Of a DNA stretch of 64,000 bases, positions 1-12,700 are shown one piece after another. The stretch spans positions 40,817,819 to 40,881,818 of the forward strand of contig JAVMKO010000006.1 in the NCBI GenBank assembly GCA_032164245.1. The letters are read 5' to 3'. The notes beneath the pieces were generated by a model that searched no databases, was not told the DNA's origin, and saw only the letters and a program-made list of their open reading frames with translations. Position 1 is the stretch's first letter, and each line of letters begins with the position of its first letter. The stretch comes from Sternotherus odoratus. Taxonomy: Eukaryota; Chordata; Testudines; Kinosternidae. A program made the position numbers and the translations under genes.

Positions 1-2430
1 CCAAACTACCCTTGACCTATATAGGGATATTACCATGTTTGCAGATGCAGCAGATGTTGGGAGTGGGTTCAAGGCCATGTGTTCAACTCTAGTCGGAAGT
101 GTATGTATTTGATCTCTGTGACCTCTTCTAGCTGTTGGAAAGAATGGCATTGACAGAAGCTGCATAAGGACTCATCTCTCTTCGCTAGAGGGAGGGGCAT
201 TATGATTCATAGCCGTTGTGGGTGGGAAGAAAAGAAAAAGGGGGGAAAGAGAATGCCCAGGCCAGTAACATGAAGGTAGTGACCTGTTACCTGGTATTTG
301 AGACCTGAACTCATAAAATTTCTGTAATTGTCTGATTTATATCCCAGAATCCGATATTATTTCATTTGGTTACTTCATGCTGTGACAGTGCATCAACCCC
401 TTGTTCTTCCCTCGTACAGTAAATAAATCAAACTGAGCTCTGGGAACCATAAACCCAGGCCTATTTCATTTTAAAAGGAGAAAAATCCATAGATGTCACA
501 TGGCCTAATCTGCCTACCTCCCTTCTGCTGAAACACACTAGAATGATCCTAGTTTAAAACATGTTTCCCCAAGTCTATCTACTGTCACTTATCCATCCCA
601 ATTCTCTTAGTCATGAAGCTATCCCCACTCATTTGAAATGCACCAACCTGCAAGATTTTCAATTCCCCTCCCATATACGCATGTGTGTACAGGTATAAGC
701 AGCTGGCTAATTATTATATTCACTTGGCAATCACTCTCAAAAATAAAAGTATCTTTTGCAGTTATAATGGAAAATAAGAGGTCTACTGGTATAAGATAAC
801 TTTTGCATTCATCTGAATAAATATAAATTTAGATTTAACAGATTACATAAACATCTTAAACTCAGAGTTGTTATGCACCTCCATTCTTCATCAGCTTTGT
901 TATTGATCAGGTCTCCAAAGAATGAGTAATTTATACGTCAATAGTTAAATACTATCTACATTGCAACACCTAGACACATAGGCACTATTATTTAAAAAAA
1001 AATATTTGGGGAACAAAACGACAGTATCTTGCTAACTTTGGCGATGCAGCAAGAGACAACAAAAGGTGAAAAAGTCACACTAGTGGACCACAGCACCACT
1101 AATATACTAGAATTTTTGAATCTGTGGTCATGCGAATGTAGTACATTATGATGATCCTTGCTACTCACACTTGCAGGCCTGAAGTTTTGCTTGTCTTTTA
1201 GAGGCAATGGCATCCACTGACTACAACACATCCTCGTAATTTCTTTTTACCGCTTTATAATGAATGAGTAGAGAACCACTTCTTATTCATAATGCTCACA
1301 AACAAATTTAGCCACCCTGCCCCACAGGATATCCATTGAATTTTCTGATGTCTGATTAACAAGTGCCTTGAGACCATTATTCCCAGGGCTATCAGTCTTT
1401 TGTTCTACTTACCTTAATTTTTGTCCAAGTCTAATTTAATGAGTGTTTCTCACTTTCCTGTGAAGTTCTTGACTATTCAGGGCACAAGCCACAACACAAG
1501 ATTTAACTTTTTAAAACTGTATTTACACAGTTGCATTATAAGTTTCAACAAGCTAAAAAAAACCAAACTAAAATTTTAAAAAAATTGAGCAGAAATATCA
1601 ACTAGTCCTTTGAAAGTCTGCCTTCAGATGGCTCTATGCACAGGCAGACTCTTTAAATATGAATTCTGTCTCAGATTCATTTAATACTTATTTGACTTCA
1701 CAAGAGGCAAAAGTATTTAATTCATTATCACCCATCCCTGATTTAGATCTATGAATGTGAAAATCTCTGTTACTAATTTTAATTGCACTATTCTCTCTCC
1801 ACAGGCAACTGTTAAATTGGTTTGGTGAAATAGTAGTGAATCACATCAAAGTAGTAGGATACATTTTATAATATATCTAAATAACTATCCCATTTTCCCA
1901 GCATGTTGCTGTGTGTTTTAAGTATTAATATTATGATTCCAGTTTAGCAGGATGTAGCCTTAATAAATTTTCCTTCTACTGTATTTTAGCACCATTAAAA
2001 ATCAGGCTAAATTCTAAATGGCTATCAAGTGATAAAGGAGCAACATTTACTGCTGGAGCCCCAAGAAAATGTGTTTACCTAGTCATAAAACACTCATGAA
2101 AGGAGCTTACAGATGCATCATTTTGATGCAATAACGGTTCTTCCAAACTAATCCCACTTTTTATTTTCTTCAGCTGTAATGTTTATTACCTCTATCCAGT
2201 TTTTTTTTTGTTATTTTGTTTGACTGCATTCATAGATGTCCTTGTTACCATTTGCAACCTCATTTTCCAAATACGGATATAAAACCCTACATGTACTTTG
2301 CATTAATTATGGGAAAGGTTTTCATACCCAAGACAGATACAAACACTGCTGTAGGATGTGCACCGATCACCATAGCACACACTTGTTATAGGTGTTATAG
2401 GTCAAGGGTTGGTTCCAATAGGGCTGTAGG
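1..2430. other. Single-copy-like non-coding DNA
   Basis: AT-rich sequence with scattered A and T runs. I see no repeat boundary, conserved exon or RNA gene. The only longer frame (992-1231, minus) has no recognisable domain and is best taken as chance. Confidence 0.5.
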
Positions 2431-2528
2431 AGAGGGGGTCCTCAAGATGCCAGTGCTTCAGGAGATGCTACAGGGAGAGTCAGTAACAATGGAAAGGCTC
2501 CTCCAACTAAGATACAGAGTTAGGGACT

Positions 2529-4010
2529 ATGTTATTGGCCCACCCTCGGCTGGGGATGGAGGGAGAGAAGAAAAAAAAAGATGTAGCATATTTATGGAAT
2601 AGATTTTCAGACTGTTTCCAAATCTCATATAAGGGCGTAAGGTGCCACTCTTGGGCAGAGAACATGAAGCCTAGTAAAGGCTTCGAGCACACAGTAAGGA
2701 CAGAGGTTACCTGCACATGGCATCAGGGAGAGTGGTAGATCCCTTTCAGTACACGCCAATACTAGAATTCTGCAAGCCTCCCCTGGTTGTGGTACCAAAC
2801 AAGGCAAAAGGGAAATATAGGCTTATCCATCACTTGTCCTACCCCCACAGCTAATCAGTAAAATGATTATATGTACCCTCAGCCGTGTTCAGTGAGATAC
2901 TCATCATTTGATGCTATGGCAGCCATAGTTAGGAAGTGTGGCCCAGGGGCGATGTTGGAAAATGCAACATCAAGTCTTTTAATTGTTTCTGGTGCATCCC
3001 AGGGACTTTAACTTGATTGGATTTCAATTTAAGGCTGCTACTATTTTAATAAAGCTATGTCCATGGAGTACGTAATCTCATGTGAAGCTTTTGAAGGATC
3101 CAGGTCCATGTTGGAGTGGCCAATAGTGCACCATGTGATACAGGCCAGTCTGATCCACAATCTCAATGTTTTCGTATGTGCAGGATGATTAGGGACAACT
3201 GTGAGTACATGCTTCAGACATTTCAGAACCTAACCAAGCACCTCAGGGTCCCTCTCACCACAGAAAAAACAGAAGGCCTACCCAAAGTTGAATGTACCTG
3301 GGCATTGAACGGGACTAAGTTCAGGGTTTCTAGGTTACTTACAGAGAAGGTGAAATTGGTCAGGGGACTGACACAGACTTTCAAAGGGGCAATTAAAATT
3401 ACTCTGAGGGAACTACAGGTGGCCATGGTCACCCAAACTTGATATACTGGGTGGGGGGGTAGATCCCAGTCAGACATTTTGTGCTTATTGGACTCCTCTG
3501 GAGTGTGAGAACTCCATCACTATCAGAATGACAAGGAAAATGAAGGAAGACTTATCAGCATGGGAAAGATTCCTGAAATAGTTTTATAGAGGTTTTGATA
3601 TGGAGTTTGGACTGGTTGCTCAAAACTGAGCTGTAGGTACAATCTGATGCCTCAGGAGGTATAGCTTTTGGGATTTACTTTTGAGATGACCGCTGTGCAC
3701 AGAGGTGGCCAGAAAGCTGGATGGCTCAGGGTATTACAGGACACATTGCATCCCTCGAGATTTTTCCTATACAGTTGGCAGTCACTAGCTGGAGAGAAAA
3801 CTTTCAGAACAAAAATGTCCATTTCTGGTGAGGCAACCAACCTGTGGTTCATATTTTAAATGGCAGTCAGATAAGGCTGCACAGGTAATGAGGCTGCTTA
3901 GAGCCTTTGTTTTATACTGTCTGTGGTTTAACATGCCTTTTCATGCAGTGCATAGCCTGGGAGTGGATAATATTGACAATGCTCTCTTAATTTCAAGGCA
4001 ACAGATTCTG
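2529..4010 (+). pseudogene. Ngaro-like reverse transcriptase-RNase H, broken
   Basis: The RT would copy element RNA to cDNA, with RNase H removing the template. Visible blocks in several frames: an N-terminal RT stretch at 2574-2738, the fingers motif ending GKYRLIHHLSYP (2780-2850), a palm A-like region (YSSFDAMAAIVRKCGPG, about 2895-2955), a palm B-like region (YVISCEAFEGSRSMLEW, about 3065-3118), and a thumb/connection region with VPLTTEKTEGLP and KITLRELQVAM (3116-3442). RNase H-like text continues from 3470, ending in a stretch with QVMRLLRAFVLYCL and LGVDNIDNALLISRQQ, the position of the last RNase H aspartate (AD.LSRQQ in relatives). At least four frameshifts and many stops are present. 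No YxDD box is readable in one frame. It is not functional. Confidence 0.75.
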
Positions 4011-4967
4011 GGAACTCCCCTCACTGGCCAGGAGAGATCCACAAGGAATGCCCCAACAACTCTGGGACCTAGGCTCATGACAGTGGTGGAAATAGATGAG
4101 GACTCAATTGCTCCACAGACTTTGAGGGCCAATCTGGCCAGCCATTCAGAGTTAGCAGAATTTAGGAAACAGCATTGTGGGCATCCCATAATCTATCAGG
4201 TGGCTCAATATGTGGTGCCTGTGACCAACTTTGGGTGGGCTCCCTCCACTATCTCTGGCCAGCTAGGGGGCCTGTCCTCCTGCAGTGAGTTGGTGGCTCT
4301 CAGACCCACATGGGCACTCCAGAGTACAGAAACTCTTAAAAGCCTAGCCCAGGAGGAATGACAGGTTACCCATAACACTGGAAACCTTGATAGAGGTGTC
4401 AAAGGCTCAGCCTGGGGCTGTAACTGTGGGAGGGAGGCCATGTTATTTAAGGAGTCATTTTATTGTTGCTGGCTTTAACCCTTTGAGAATGAGTGAGCTG
4501 GTACCTATGATAGCTGTTGACAGGTCCCAGAGTGCATAAATCATAACTGATGTGCAACTGGCTGTAGAAGCAGTGAACCTGCACTTATGGTACCCCAAAA
4601 CGGGCCAGAAGGGAAAGGGGGGGCTTATGTGGTGTTGAAGAAGAGTGCACATGACACACAAAGGTGATAAGAACCTCACTAAAAATCTGGGGCCTGCAGC
4701 CAGGCCCACTGTTTATACATGATAAAATGTAATGTCAGCTTCCTGACAAGGTACCCATACAGCCTGTTGCTGAGAAAAACCTTATGCTACTGTGGTCTTG
4801 ACCAGGGTAAATTTGGTACTCAGTCATTCAGGATTGGGGCAGCAATGTCAGCGGCTGCAGAGGGTTTTGGCTTGCAGTGGGCGCAGGCAACAGGGCACTG
4901 GAAATCACGGTGTTACAGGACTTACATCTGCATCAAAGAAAAGAGGGCAGAGCACAGCAAAATGTAA
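4010..4967 (+). pseudogene. Ngaro-like tyrosine recombinase, broken
   Basis: Tyrosine recombinases insert the circular DNA copy of DIRS-order elements without making target duplications. The frame at 3828-4361 runs from the RNase H tail into the recombinase N-terminal domain. After stops, the C-terminal catalytic block lies at 4719-4967 and contains TQSFRIGAAMSAAAEGFG and GHWKSRCYRTYI. In relatives the first block is HSFRIGA, so the catalytic His of HxxR appears replaced by Gln while the Arg remains, and the nucleophile Tyr is retained in YRTYI. The first catalytic Arg region (ALRVSEL in relatives) corresponds to about 4455-4505 and is interrupted by stops. The gene is inactive. Confidence 0.75.
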
Positions 4968-4984
4968 GTAACCAATGCGCTTGT

Positions 4985-5560
4985 TTGTTTTAGAAGCGTA
5001 TGAAGTGATTGGATTTGTGGGCACTCTACTGGGCCCGTAAGAGAGCAGTGAGGATGGCAGTCAGGTCTTAGCTGGGCTTCAGGGCCGAAGCTGTTCACAT
5101 TGAAAAGAGGCATGCAATGGGATCAACTCGTGCCCTTCTGCACTCACAGATGCGAGCAGACCCAGGCCATGTGGACATGGTTAGATAGAGACTAAATAAG
5201 GGGGTGACCAAGATATTCCTGGAGCAAGAGGGTTCAGTGATACAGCACAGGGACATCCATTATACTAAGCTAGAAGGGATGATGGAGGGGATGACATATG
5301 GCTACAGCACATGCAGGCTTGGATTGTAAAGGTCTTGTGATACGAGGCAGCGTGGTTGGGTGAGAAGCAACCAAGCTAGTCACTGTGGCCAGTTTCCGGT
5401 GCGGTTAGGAGAATAAAATGAATGGTTCCCTGAGGTAAAAGACCTGGGATTTGGTAATGGGCCTCAAGCTCATGTGATAGGATGAGAACTCATGGGCTAA
5501 GATCCCCTACCTGCTGCAGCCTCTGTCCCCCATCGTGATGGGGAGGGAAGGTGCTTGGGC
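4985..5560 (+). pseudogene. Possible remnant of the Ngaro third ORF (hydrolase-like)
   Basis: Ngaro-group elements often carry a third ORF for an SGNH-type hydrolase downstream of the recombinase. Here the region after the recombinase is more GC-rich than the surroundings and translates, through many stops, to scraps in the expected place (for example GFVGTLLGP near the start). Position and composition support the idea, but no catalytic motif survives that I can name. It could equally be 3' untranslated sequence of the element. Confidence 0.3.
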
Positions 5561-5611
5561 TCAGAGAGAATGGTCTCCTGGGGATAGGCTGAGGAGAGCT
5601 TACCTGCTTTA

Positions 5612-5736
5612 TGGGTTATATGGTAAGGAGCCCTGTAACCCTGGCATCAATTAATGGGTAATATAGTGAGGAACCCAATAACCCTGGTGCCAGATACGAG
5701 CTATATGGTAAGGAGCCCTATAATCCCAGCTCTGCA
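5612..5736 (+). repeat. Three tandem ~43-bp direct repeats at the Ngaro-like 3' end
   Basis: Three imperfect copies share the core TATATGGTAAGGAGCCCT followed by (A)TAA(C/T)CC and a C-rich tail; they start near 5614, 5656 and 5700. They lie just before the AATAAA-containing end of the element. Ngaro elements end in split direct repeats, so these may be part of its B-type terminal repeats or a short local expansion. Confidence 0.6.
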
Positions 5737-5859
5737 ACCAATGAAATGGCTGGTACAGGAGAATACGGATGACAAGTGGGTAGTGCCCCTCCCGTGTGTT
5801 AAATTTTAATAAAAGCTGTAGCCTGCTGCTTAATTCCATGCATGCATCTATCCTCATTT

Positions 5860-8800
5860 TGCTGCTGTGTCCACATCAAGCATGTTAATAAGTAAACAAT
5901 TTACATTTTCCACATACATACTTGTGTTAGAGCTGGTCACAATGTTCCTCTACTGATTGGTGAATCTCAAAGCAGACAAAGTAATCTCTCTTCTTTGCAA
6001 ATAAACTTTTATTTTTAGCCCAATGTGAGAAATAAAATAAAAATAATGAAAAACCCCAAAGTAAGCCGTCTACAATGACAACATGCCAGTTTCAGCACAG
6101 AAAAATTGCTTATAAACTAGTAACGGGGGAACCACAGTTCAAATCTTGGAATTCTAAACGCAGTATGGAATGTTGCCTCTATATTTTCATGGAGCTACCA
6201 AGTGCCAAACATCTGGCAGCCTTGTCATGCATTCTGACAGTCCATTTAGATCTCCATGCATCCAGCTGGGCTGTGGGCAGCAGCTGCAGTTCCTTCCCCA
6301 GCCACCAGCATCAAGGCAGCCAACTGTCTCTCTCTGTTCCTTCTGCTGGCAACAGTTAAGCATGCCATGAAACTCCCAAGGAGGCAGAGACTGTTTTGGC
6401 AGCAGCTGATAGTGAATGGGCGGTTGAAAGATGGAAGAGGGCTGAGAAGTGACATCAGAATAGAGAGGATTTAGAACGGGAGACTGAATGGGGAGCTGAG
6501 GGAATAGTGAGTGGGCTGAAAATCCACTGAATGGGGTACAAACACTGAAAAGCAGCAGTGACAGAAGGGGGAGGGAAAATATTTGCAGATAAGATCTTTA
6601 AATAATTTCCATAAAATATTGTGCACGCAGCTGCAGAAAATGTGTGTGGGGTTACTATGTTTTCAGTGATATCCCGTTTGTGCAAAAGTTACATATGTGA
6701 CTTCAAATACAGTTTCATTGATGTAAAACAAACATCTGAAACACTGTGTTTAGGAAACTCCAAAATAGGTGAATTCTGAGTGTTTTCTAATTTCACATTG
6801 ACTATCCGGCACAGTTCTAGTCCTGACTTCTTGTTATTAAAAATCTGGAAACAATTTCTGCAAGAGATGGGGGGTGTCCATATGTCTTTGCAAAATTCTG
6901 ATTTAGGTAATTAAACATCCAATACTCTTCTGCAGTTTCAATTATAGACAACACTCTTCTTCACTTCATGTCCTAAACTATTACTTAATTGTATGTAATT
7001 AATCAACTACCATGTTTAATTCAGGAGGCACTGCTGTGGTTAGTCAAATAATTCCTTGGATCTTTAAGGGCAAATTCTGACTCTAAAAGCCAGTTTAATG
7101 CTAGAAAGGGGCAGAAGAAGAGCTGCACTACATCCAAGTATGGGGGAAAGAATGGAGTGTCTACTAAAATTTTTTGCAGCAACTTTAAAAAAACCATTGT
7201 ATATATTTTTTTACAGATGGATCAAAACTGCAATACAGAGCACTACCACTAGGGAACCACACAAGCCCAAGACCAAAATGTAATGAACACTTGAAATCAA
7301 TGTTTACCTATTCAACACACAAAGGATTATTTGTTTGCTTCTCTGTTCACATAGCTTACTCCTATTTGTTTAACAATACATTTTTCAGTTTATGTTCAGC
7401 TCCTTTAAAATCATTTTTGAAGAAAATATGTAGTATGATGTTAGATTAAGCTGTATTGCTCTACCCCCCCAAAGTCATTATGATTTATGAAGCAAATATT
7501 TTAACATAGTATTTTAACAAGAGACATCATAAATTCAATTTTGTAAATTCATTGTAAAAAATGTCTTCACTTAAAAGTGTATAACTATATTAGTTACAGT
7601 ACATGCCAATATGGTGAAAGGGGAGAGAGAAAAGTGCTAATTTAATTATGGTAATGGTACTCTTGTAAGTGTGAAAACAGATGGCAAAAGCAACAAACAA
7701 TGGATGACTTTTTAAAATCAGATACTTTTGAATAAATATTTGTGTTCAAAAGCAATAAGTCACTATAGCACTGCTGAAAAGAGACCGTTCTCAGATTATC
7801 TACTTTTCAGGTGTGCTGCAAACATCAAGTAATAGCATTCCTCATTGTCTTATGAATGACCTCAGATCTGACCTTCTGTATTGCCCCTCCCAGAAAAAAT
7901 TATTCATTTCCCAAACTACCCAATGCAAGCTAGTCCCAAGGGGCTTCCTGAGCAAAAATGTTCAATGGTTTGGCAGTCCACCAGATTAGGCATGATAGTC
8001 TTGCAATATGGCTAACTGGAAAAGAACCCACAAAGATATTACAGAAAAAAGCTGAAGTTGGTACTGACGGAAAATGTCAAGTGACTGTATTGGTCTAGCA
8101 ATCCAGCCACCACTGCATGCAACTAATTAATTGGCCATGTACGTCTTCAAGGGTCAAAGCAAATAAACTCTATTTTGACATGTTGGCCCATTAGAAAGTA
8201 CTAATAAAAGCTGCTCATCTTCTCTCACATCTTTTAGTAGTGATTAGCTTAATTAGCATCTTTAAACTATTGAATATTGCAGATCATATATTAATGAAAT
8301 TTAAATAAGCTAAAAATTTATAACCTAATTTTCAGAAATGCTCTATGTGTGAAAATCAGATTATTGTTATAGCTATAATTTTATTTTGATAAAAATATAC
8401 ATTAAAATAAGTGCTTTTGTTTCATTTGCTACCCCAAATAGATAGCTTATTAACTTCCACAAGTTAAATTTAAGTCAGGTTAGCAATTATCCTTTATATA
8501 TGTGGTGGACAGACTTCAATATTAATACAAACATGATATTAATAATATTATTATAATTTCTGTCTGGTCCTTTCACTTCCCTGTGATTTTTACTGGAGCT
8601 TAAGATAATTATTATTGCTTTCTTACATATGGTGTTTGGAGAAAAGAACCTCACATGAATATATTTTTGTTTGTTTAATTATATGGAATATTCAAGTTAA
8701 CTAAAGGAGATCCAGGAGGCTTCCATTTTCTGTCACCCCAGAGACAAGTAAATGTCAGGAATATAACCCTTTATAGCCATAAAACCACATTTAATACCCA

Positions 8801-9681
8801 TAAGAGTGTTTATTATAACTCAGAAAAGCTGCATTTTAAGCTTTATCCTGCTTAAACTTTCTATGACAATTTCCTGAATGTTATATTATGAAAAATGGAT
8901 ATAAGGTTGGTTGTTACAATTGGTGATTTGTATAAAATCTGAGCTTTTATTGTAATGACTGCAACTAGTAAACACAATTTGGTCAAAATGACTTCAAAAA
9001 GAAGTAGCACTGAAGATCCTTATCAACCCAGAAAATGTAGGGGTAAAGTGAGTTCTGCCCACTCCCTCTTTTCTTTTCAGAGCGCCTAGGAAAAACATGT
9101 GTAGTTGGAAATGTGTTAAGCCCTTTATTAAAACATTGGAATGATAAACACCTGAAATGCATATTTACACATATTAGCTATATACAAAACTCCAATATAG
9201 TTCCTAATATCATTGCTATGGAAATGGTAATATGTTTTATGTACTAACCTGAAATCTAATGATCTTGCTACACTGATTACTAATACCAAAACCATTTGTG
9301 TATAGTTTATATTGATGGAAAAATAAATACATTAATTACTGGCAGCGCTCAAGCAATTCCCTCACCCAACTCAGGAAGACCAAGAGACAGCTTTCCAGAA
9401 AGTGTCTGGTAGACTCAACAACCTCTTTAATATCTATTTAAAGACTCTCTAAGAGCTATTGAATTTTAAAAATACTGTTTTGAGAACTAAAAAATTTGAG
9501 AGGTTAGCTCTTTTGCAAATAGAATTTAATTTTGAGTTGAACCCCCTAATACAACTAAATAAATATCTCAGAAATTAACTGAATAAAAAGAAAGAGTTAA
9601 AGCTTTAACTTTAAAGATGTTCTGAGAATCTTCTACCACAGAGACAAGGAAATATAACTGTCAAGAAAGAAGTACAACCCT
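5860..9681. other. Single-copy-like non-coding DNA
   Basis: AT-rich with no recognised repeat boundary. Frames at 6075-6685 have no recognisable domain. The stretch 8080-8350 holds several TAATTA-type sites and is discussed as a possible conserved non-coding element. Confidence 0.45.
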
Positions 9682-9792
9682 AATCACAGAATCATAGAAT
9701 CATAGAATATCAGGGTTGGAAGGGACCTCTGGAGGTCATCTAGTCCAACTCCCTGCTTAAAGCAGGACCAATCTCCAACTAAATCATTCCTA
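9682..9792 (-). mobile_element. CR1 LINE 3' tail
   Basis: On the plus strand it begins with the reverse complement of the CR1 terminal octamer array (AGAATCATAGAATCATAGAA) and continues with GGGTTGGAAGGGACCT, GGTCATCTAGTCCAA and AAAGCAGGACCAAT. All are diagnostic of amniote CR1 3' untranslated ends. The 3' end is at the left and the element is severely 5' truncated, as is usual for CR1. Confidence 0.93.
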
Positions 9793-9948
9793 AATCAACT
9801 AATGCATTATATGTATTAGCAAAGTACATATTTGTAAGATGAACAGCCTCCTAATGACAGCCCATAAAGGTACTGCACAAATAAAAGAAAGTTAGCCAAC
9901 TTGAATCAAAACGAGCCTGAAAGACATGTGTTTCCTATAATTAAATGG

Positions 9949-10071
9949 GAATCATAGAATCATAGAATATCAGGGTTGGAAGAGACCTCAGGAGGACATC
10001 TAGTCCAATCCCCTGCTCAAAGCAAGACCAACCCCAACTAAACCATCCCAGTCATAGAATCACAGAATAGA
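9949..10071 (-). mobile_element. Second CR1 LINE 3' tail, same orientation
   Basis: It repeats the CR1 signature (AATCATAGAATCATAGAATA, GGGTTGGAAGAGACCTCAGG, CATCTAGTCCAATCCCCTG) about 160 bp after the first tail. A further CATAGAATCACAGAATAG at 10053-10071 looks like the terminal array of a third truncated copy. Confidence 0.92.
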
Positions 10072-11554
10072 ATAGGAAGGAAAGTAGTATAAAAACTCTG
10101 AAGTGAGCATCCATTACACACCCTCCCTGCTATCCTGTCCAAAACGCACAACACTCATGACCTTATCTTGTTATCTCTACAAGTAAAATGTCTTAATAGC
10201 TAAGAAGAAATTAGAAGACTTAAAAAGAAACAAACCCAAGGAAAACCTCCCCAAGACTTCAGCATGAACCCATGAGAGAAAGTTAACTAAAACATTGGCG
10301 GAAGACTAAATTCAAAAACCCAGGTTATGCTTTATTGGGATATGCAAATGCATACATTATTAACACTTTATCCTGTTAATCACCAAATGGTTAGATGATG
10401 TATTCCAGAAGAGGAGATGAGGGCTAAACATTGATAAACTGAGAAATAGTGGGATTTAATCGTACTTAAGGTTCTTAATATGGCCTCTCTCAAGACAGCG
10501 CTTTAGATGGCTTCTTCTAAGTAACTGATTACAATATTTTCTTCAATTTCTTAGGATTTAGTTAAGATTGCTTATCTTGCCTAATTATAACTGGCTTCTT
10601 AGCAGTAATAACTAAACAGACCTGACCTGCTCTTAAACAGTCTTTTGCCCATAAACAAATAGTTTTCAGTATATAATAATAAGAGACTAAGACTGGATTC
10701 ACAATAACTTTGGAACATGGTTTACATTGTTCTTAATTTAGCAAAAGAAGAACGCCCTTAGTTGGCAGTCATTTTTAAGGGTGTAATCTCTGTTAAGAGT
10801 TCTCCACAGACAGGCATACGGAAGATATTGTAATTGAAGTAACCAGTTTATTACTAAAATTCTATCACGTGTGTTATTTTGTTCAATATTTTCTTTTTCT
10901 TTTTTCAATAATAAAATAGCCATGGTTAAAACCTGTGATTGCTTTGGTGGGATTTAATCATGCTGTCCCCTAAGGTATGTAAAAGAACTTCTGTGACTAA
11001 AATAGTGGGGGTCACAACCCTGAATTGGCAGTAAGAGAAAAAATTAGTAAGAGCTGGCCTACCATTTCCTGCTTCTCTAAACTAAATAACTGAAAACATT
11101 TTAAAAATAAAATTACTCAGCATACAATGGTTTATCATTATGCCTTTCAACACCCCCCTCCCAGCATACAGTATAATTTATAGAAATTATGTATTGGGGA
11201 TTTGAACAGTAAAAACATATACAGCTAAGCATCAGAGGTCATTTTAAAGAGTCAAAAAGAATGACACGTCCAGCTGATTTCTACATTTCCAGATCATTTC
11301 TCCACTTTACTTTACCTAGTGGTGCATTTCAAAACAATGTCCCAGATTGTACCCTGTGCTCCTGCAAGTAATCATTTTGCAAGTACAAATATGAAGGTGC
11401 AAATTATAACCTGCAAAAAAGGAGCCCAGCCCTTTAAAATATTTATTCCATAATTAATATTAGAAATATTATTACTTTCTAGATTGGTGAAGATACTGAC
11501 TATACATTTCTGTAGAATGCTTTCCCCTTCTAATGACAGAGCATTTGCAAAAAT

Positions 11555-11606
11555 GACCAGGAGTTTGTGGATACAGACTAACACAGCTCCCCCACCAATA
11601 CTTGAT
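11555..11606 (+). repeat. Penelope-like terminal fragment
   Basis: The stretch GTTTGTGGATACAGACTAAC followed by ACAGCTCCCCC and AATACTTGATA matches the tail sequence I associate with the reptile Penelope-like element also seen at 51263 and 42610. Only about 50 bp remain. Confidence 0.5.
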
Positions 11607-12658
11607 AGCATTTGCAGTTAATTTAATTATTTAATTTGTAGAACATATACTGGTCTGAGCAAAAACAATTTTATTATGAAATGTAGCTTTTTTAAGTCTT
11701 TAAAGCAATCCAAGTATTTAATCCTTCACATTTATCAAAGGAAGTTGGATGAGATACCTTGTACAATTACTTAGGGGAAAAAAGAAAAGAACATCTTTTT
11801 CTCTGGGTGAGATATATGTAAAATACTCTATACATGTATTTAATAGTGTGACCCTGTGTTCTGCGAATTCAAAAGCTTATGAAAACCAGGCTATGGATTT
11901 TCTTTATCACTAAAATGAGATGCAAGATATCATTCTCTAAAGTGTTCAGATACCTAATTCTTTAGGCCAGTAATTGCAAAGGTGCCTAAGGGACTTAGGT
12001 GCCCAAATCCATGGCCCCTTTGAAAGTTCAGCCTATAATGGAAAGAAACTGTGATACTAGGAAAATGTACTTGGAGAAATTTCAATCCATTCTTTATTTT
12101 CATCCATTCTTTATTTTTATTCATTAGTAATTACTTTTCTAGTTTTCCTAATTCTATTAAATAAGATATGATGAATTTTGGGGGAAAGCAAAAATCCCTT
12201 TAGTTCTATTAATTATGTCAAGTGTGAATATGTATTTCCTCATGTTTTGACTGAAATCACAAGTTGTGTATCCACCAAATTTCAAGGGATCTAAAGGAAA
12301 ATATGACCTTTCAGATCTTTGCATGCAACTCAATCAATCAATTGTAACAACACAATCTATGTGTGTGTGTAATGAATCTCAAGGAAACAAAAAAATCGCT
12401 GAAAAGAATGTGGTATTTTAATTGATTTTTCCTTTTCATGGACTTAAAACCAGATATGTGATGTAATTCTGTACATGTTATAACCTGGAAATGATGGAAA
12501 GAAATTTTTTGTGTGTAAAAATTTAAAGAAATGAAAGCGAAGGAACAACTGCCCAAGTCAAATATATCCCGTTGCTATTTTTGGAACAATTCAATACTGT
12601 AAAGAGTTTGACATAACTGGAAGAGCACATCACTATAGTTTTAATTAACATCCTATTA

Positions 12659-12700
12659 TTTTTAGTAATTATTTTTGTGGTTTTAGTAATTATTTTTGTG
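12659..12700 (+). repeat. Tandem duplication of a 21-bp AT-rich unit
   Basis: TTTTAGTAATTATTTTTGTG occurs twice in immediate succession. A local slippage duplication with no sign of function. Confidence 0.8.

Larger units (their letters stand above)
2431..5850 (+). mobile_element. Decayed Ngaro-like (DIRS-order) retrotransposon
   Basis: Pieces of a Ngaro-type polyprotein follow each other in the expected order on the plus strand: reverse transcriptase, RNase H, tyrosine recombinase, then a possible third-ORF remnant and short direct repeats near the 3' end. The reading frame changes repeatedly and stop codons are frequent, so the copy is dead. The family call rests on RT text such as KGKYRLIHHLSYP and YSSFDAMAAIVRKCGPGAML and on the recombinase block SFRIGAAMSAAAEG. 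Ngaro elements carry split direct repeats rather than inverted ones, and the direct repeats at 5612-5736 fit that. The 5' boundary is not defined; the 3' boundary is taken near an AATAAAAG stretch at about 5808. A sister DIRS1-like family is possible. Confidence 0.8.
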
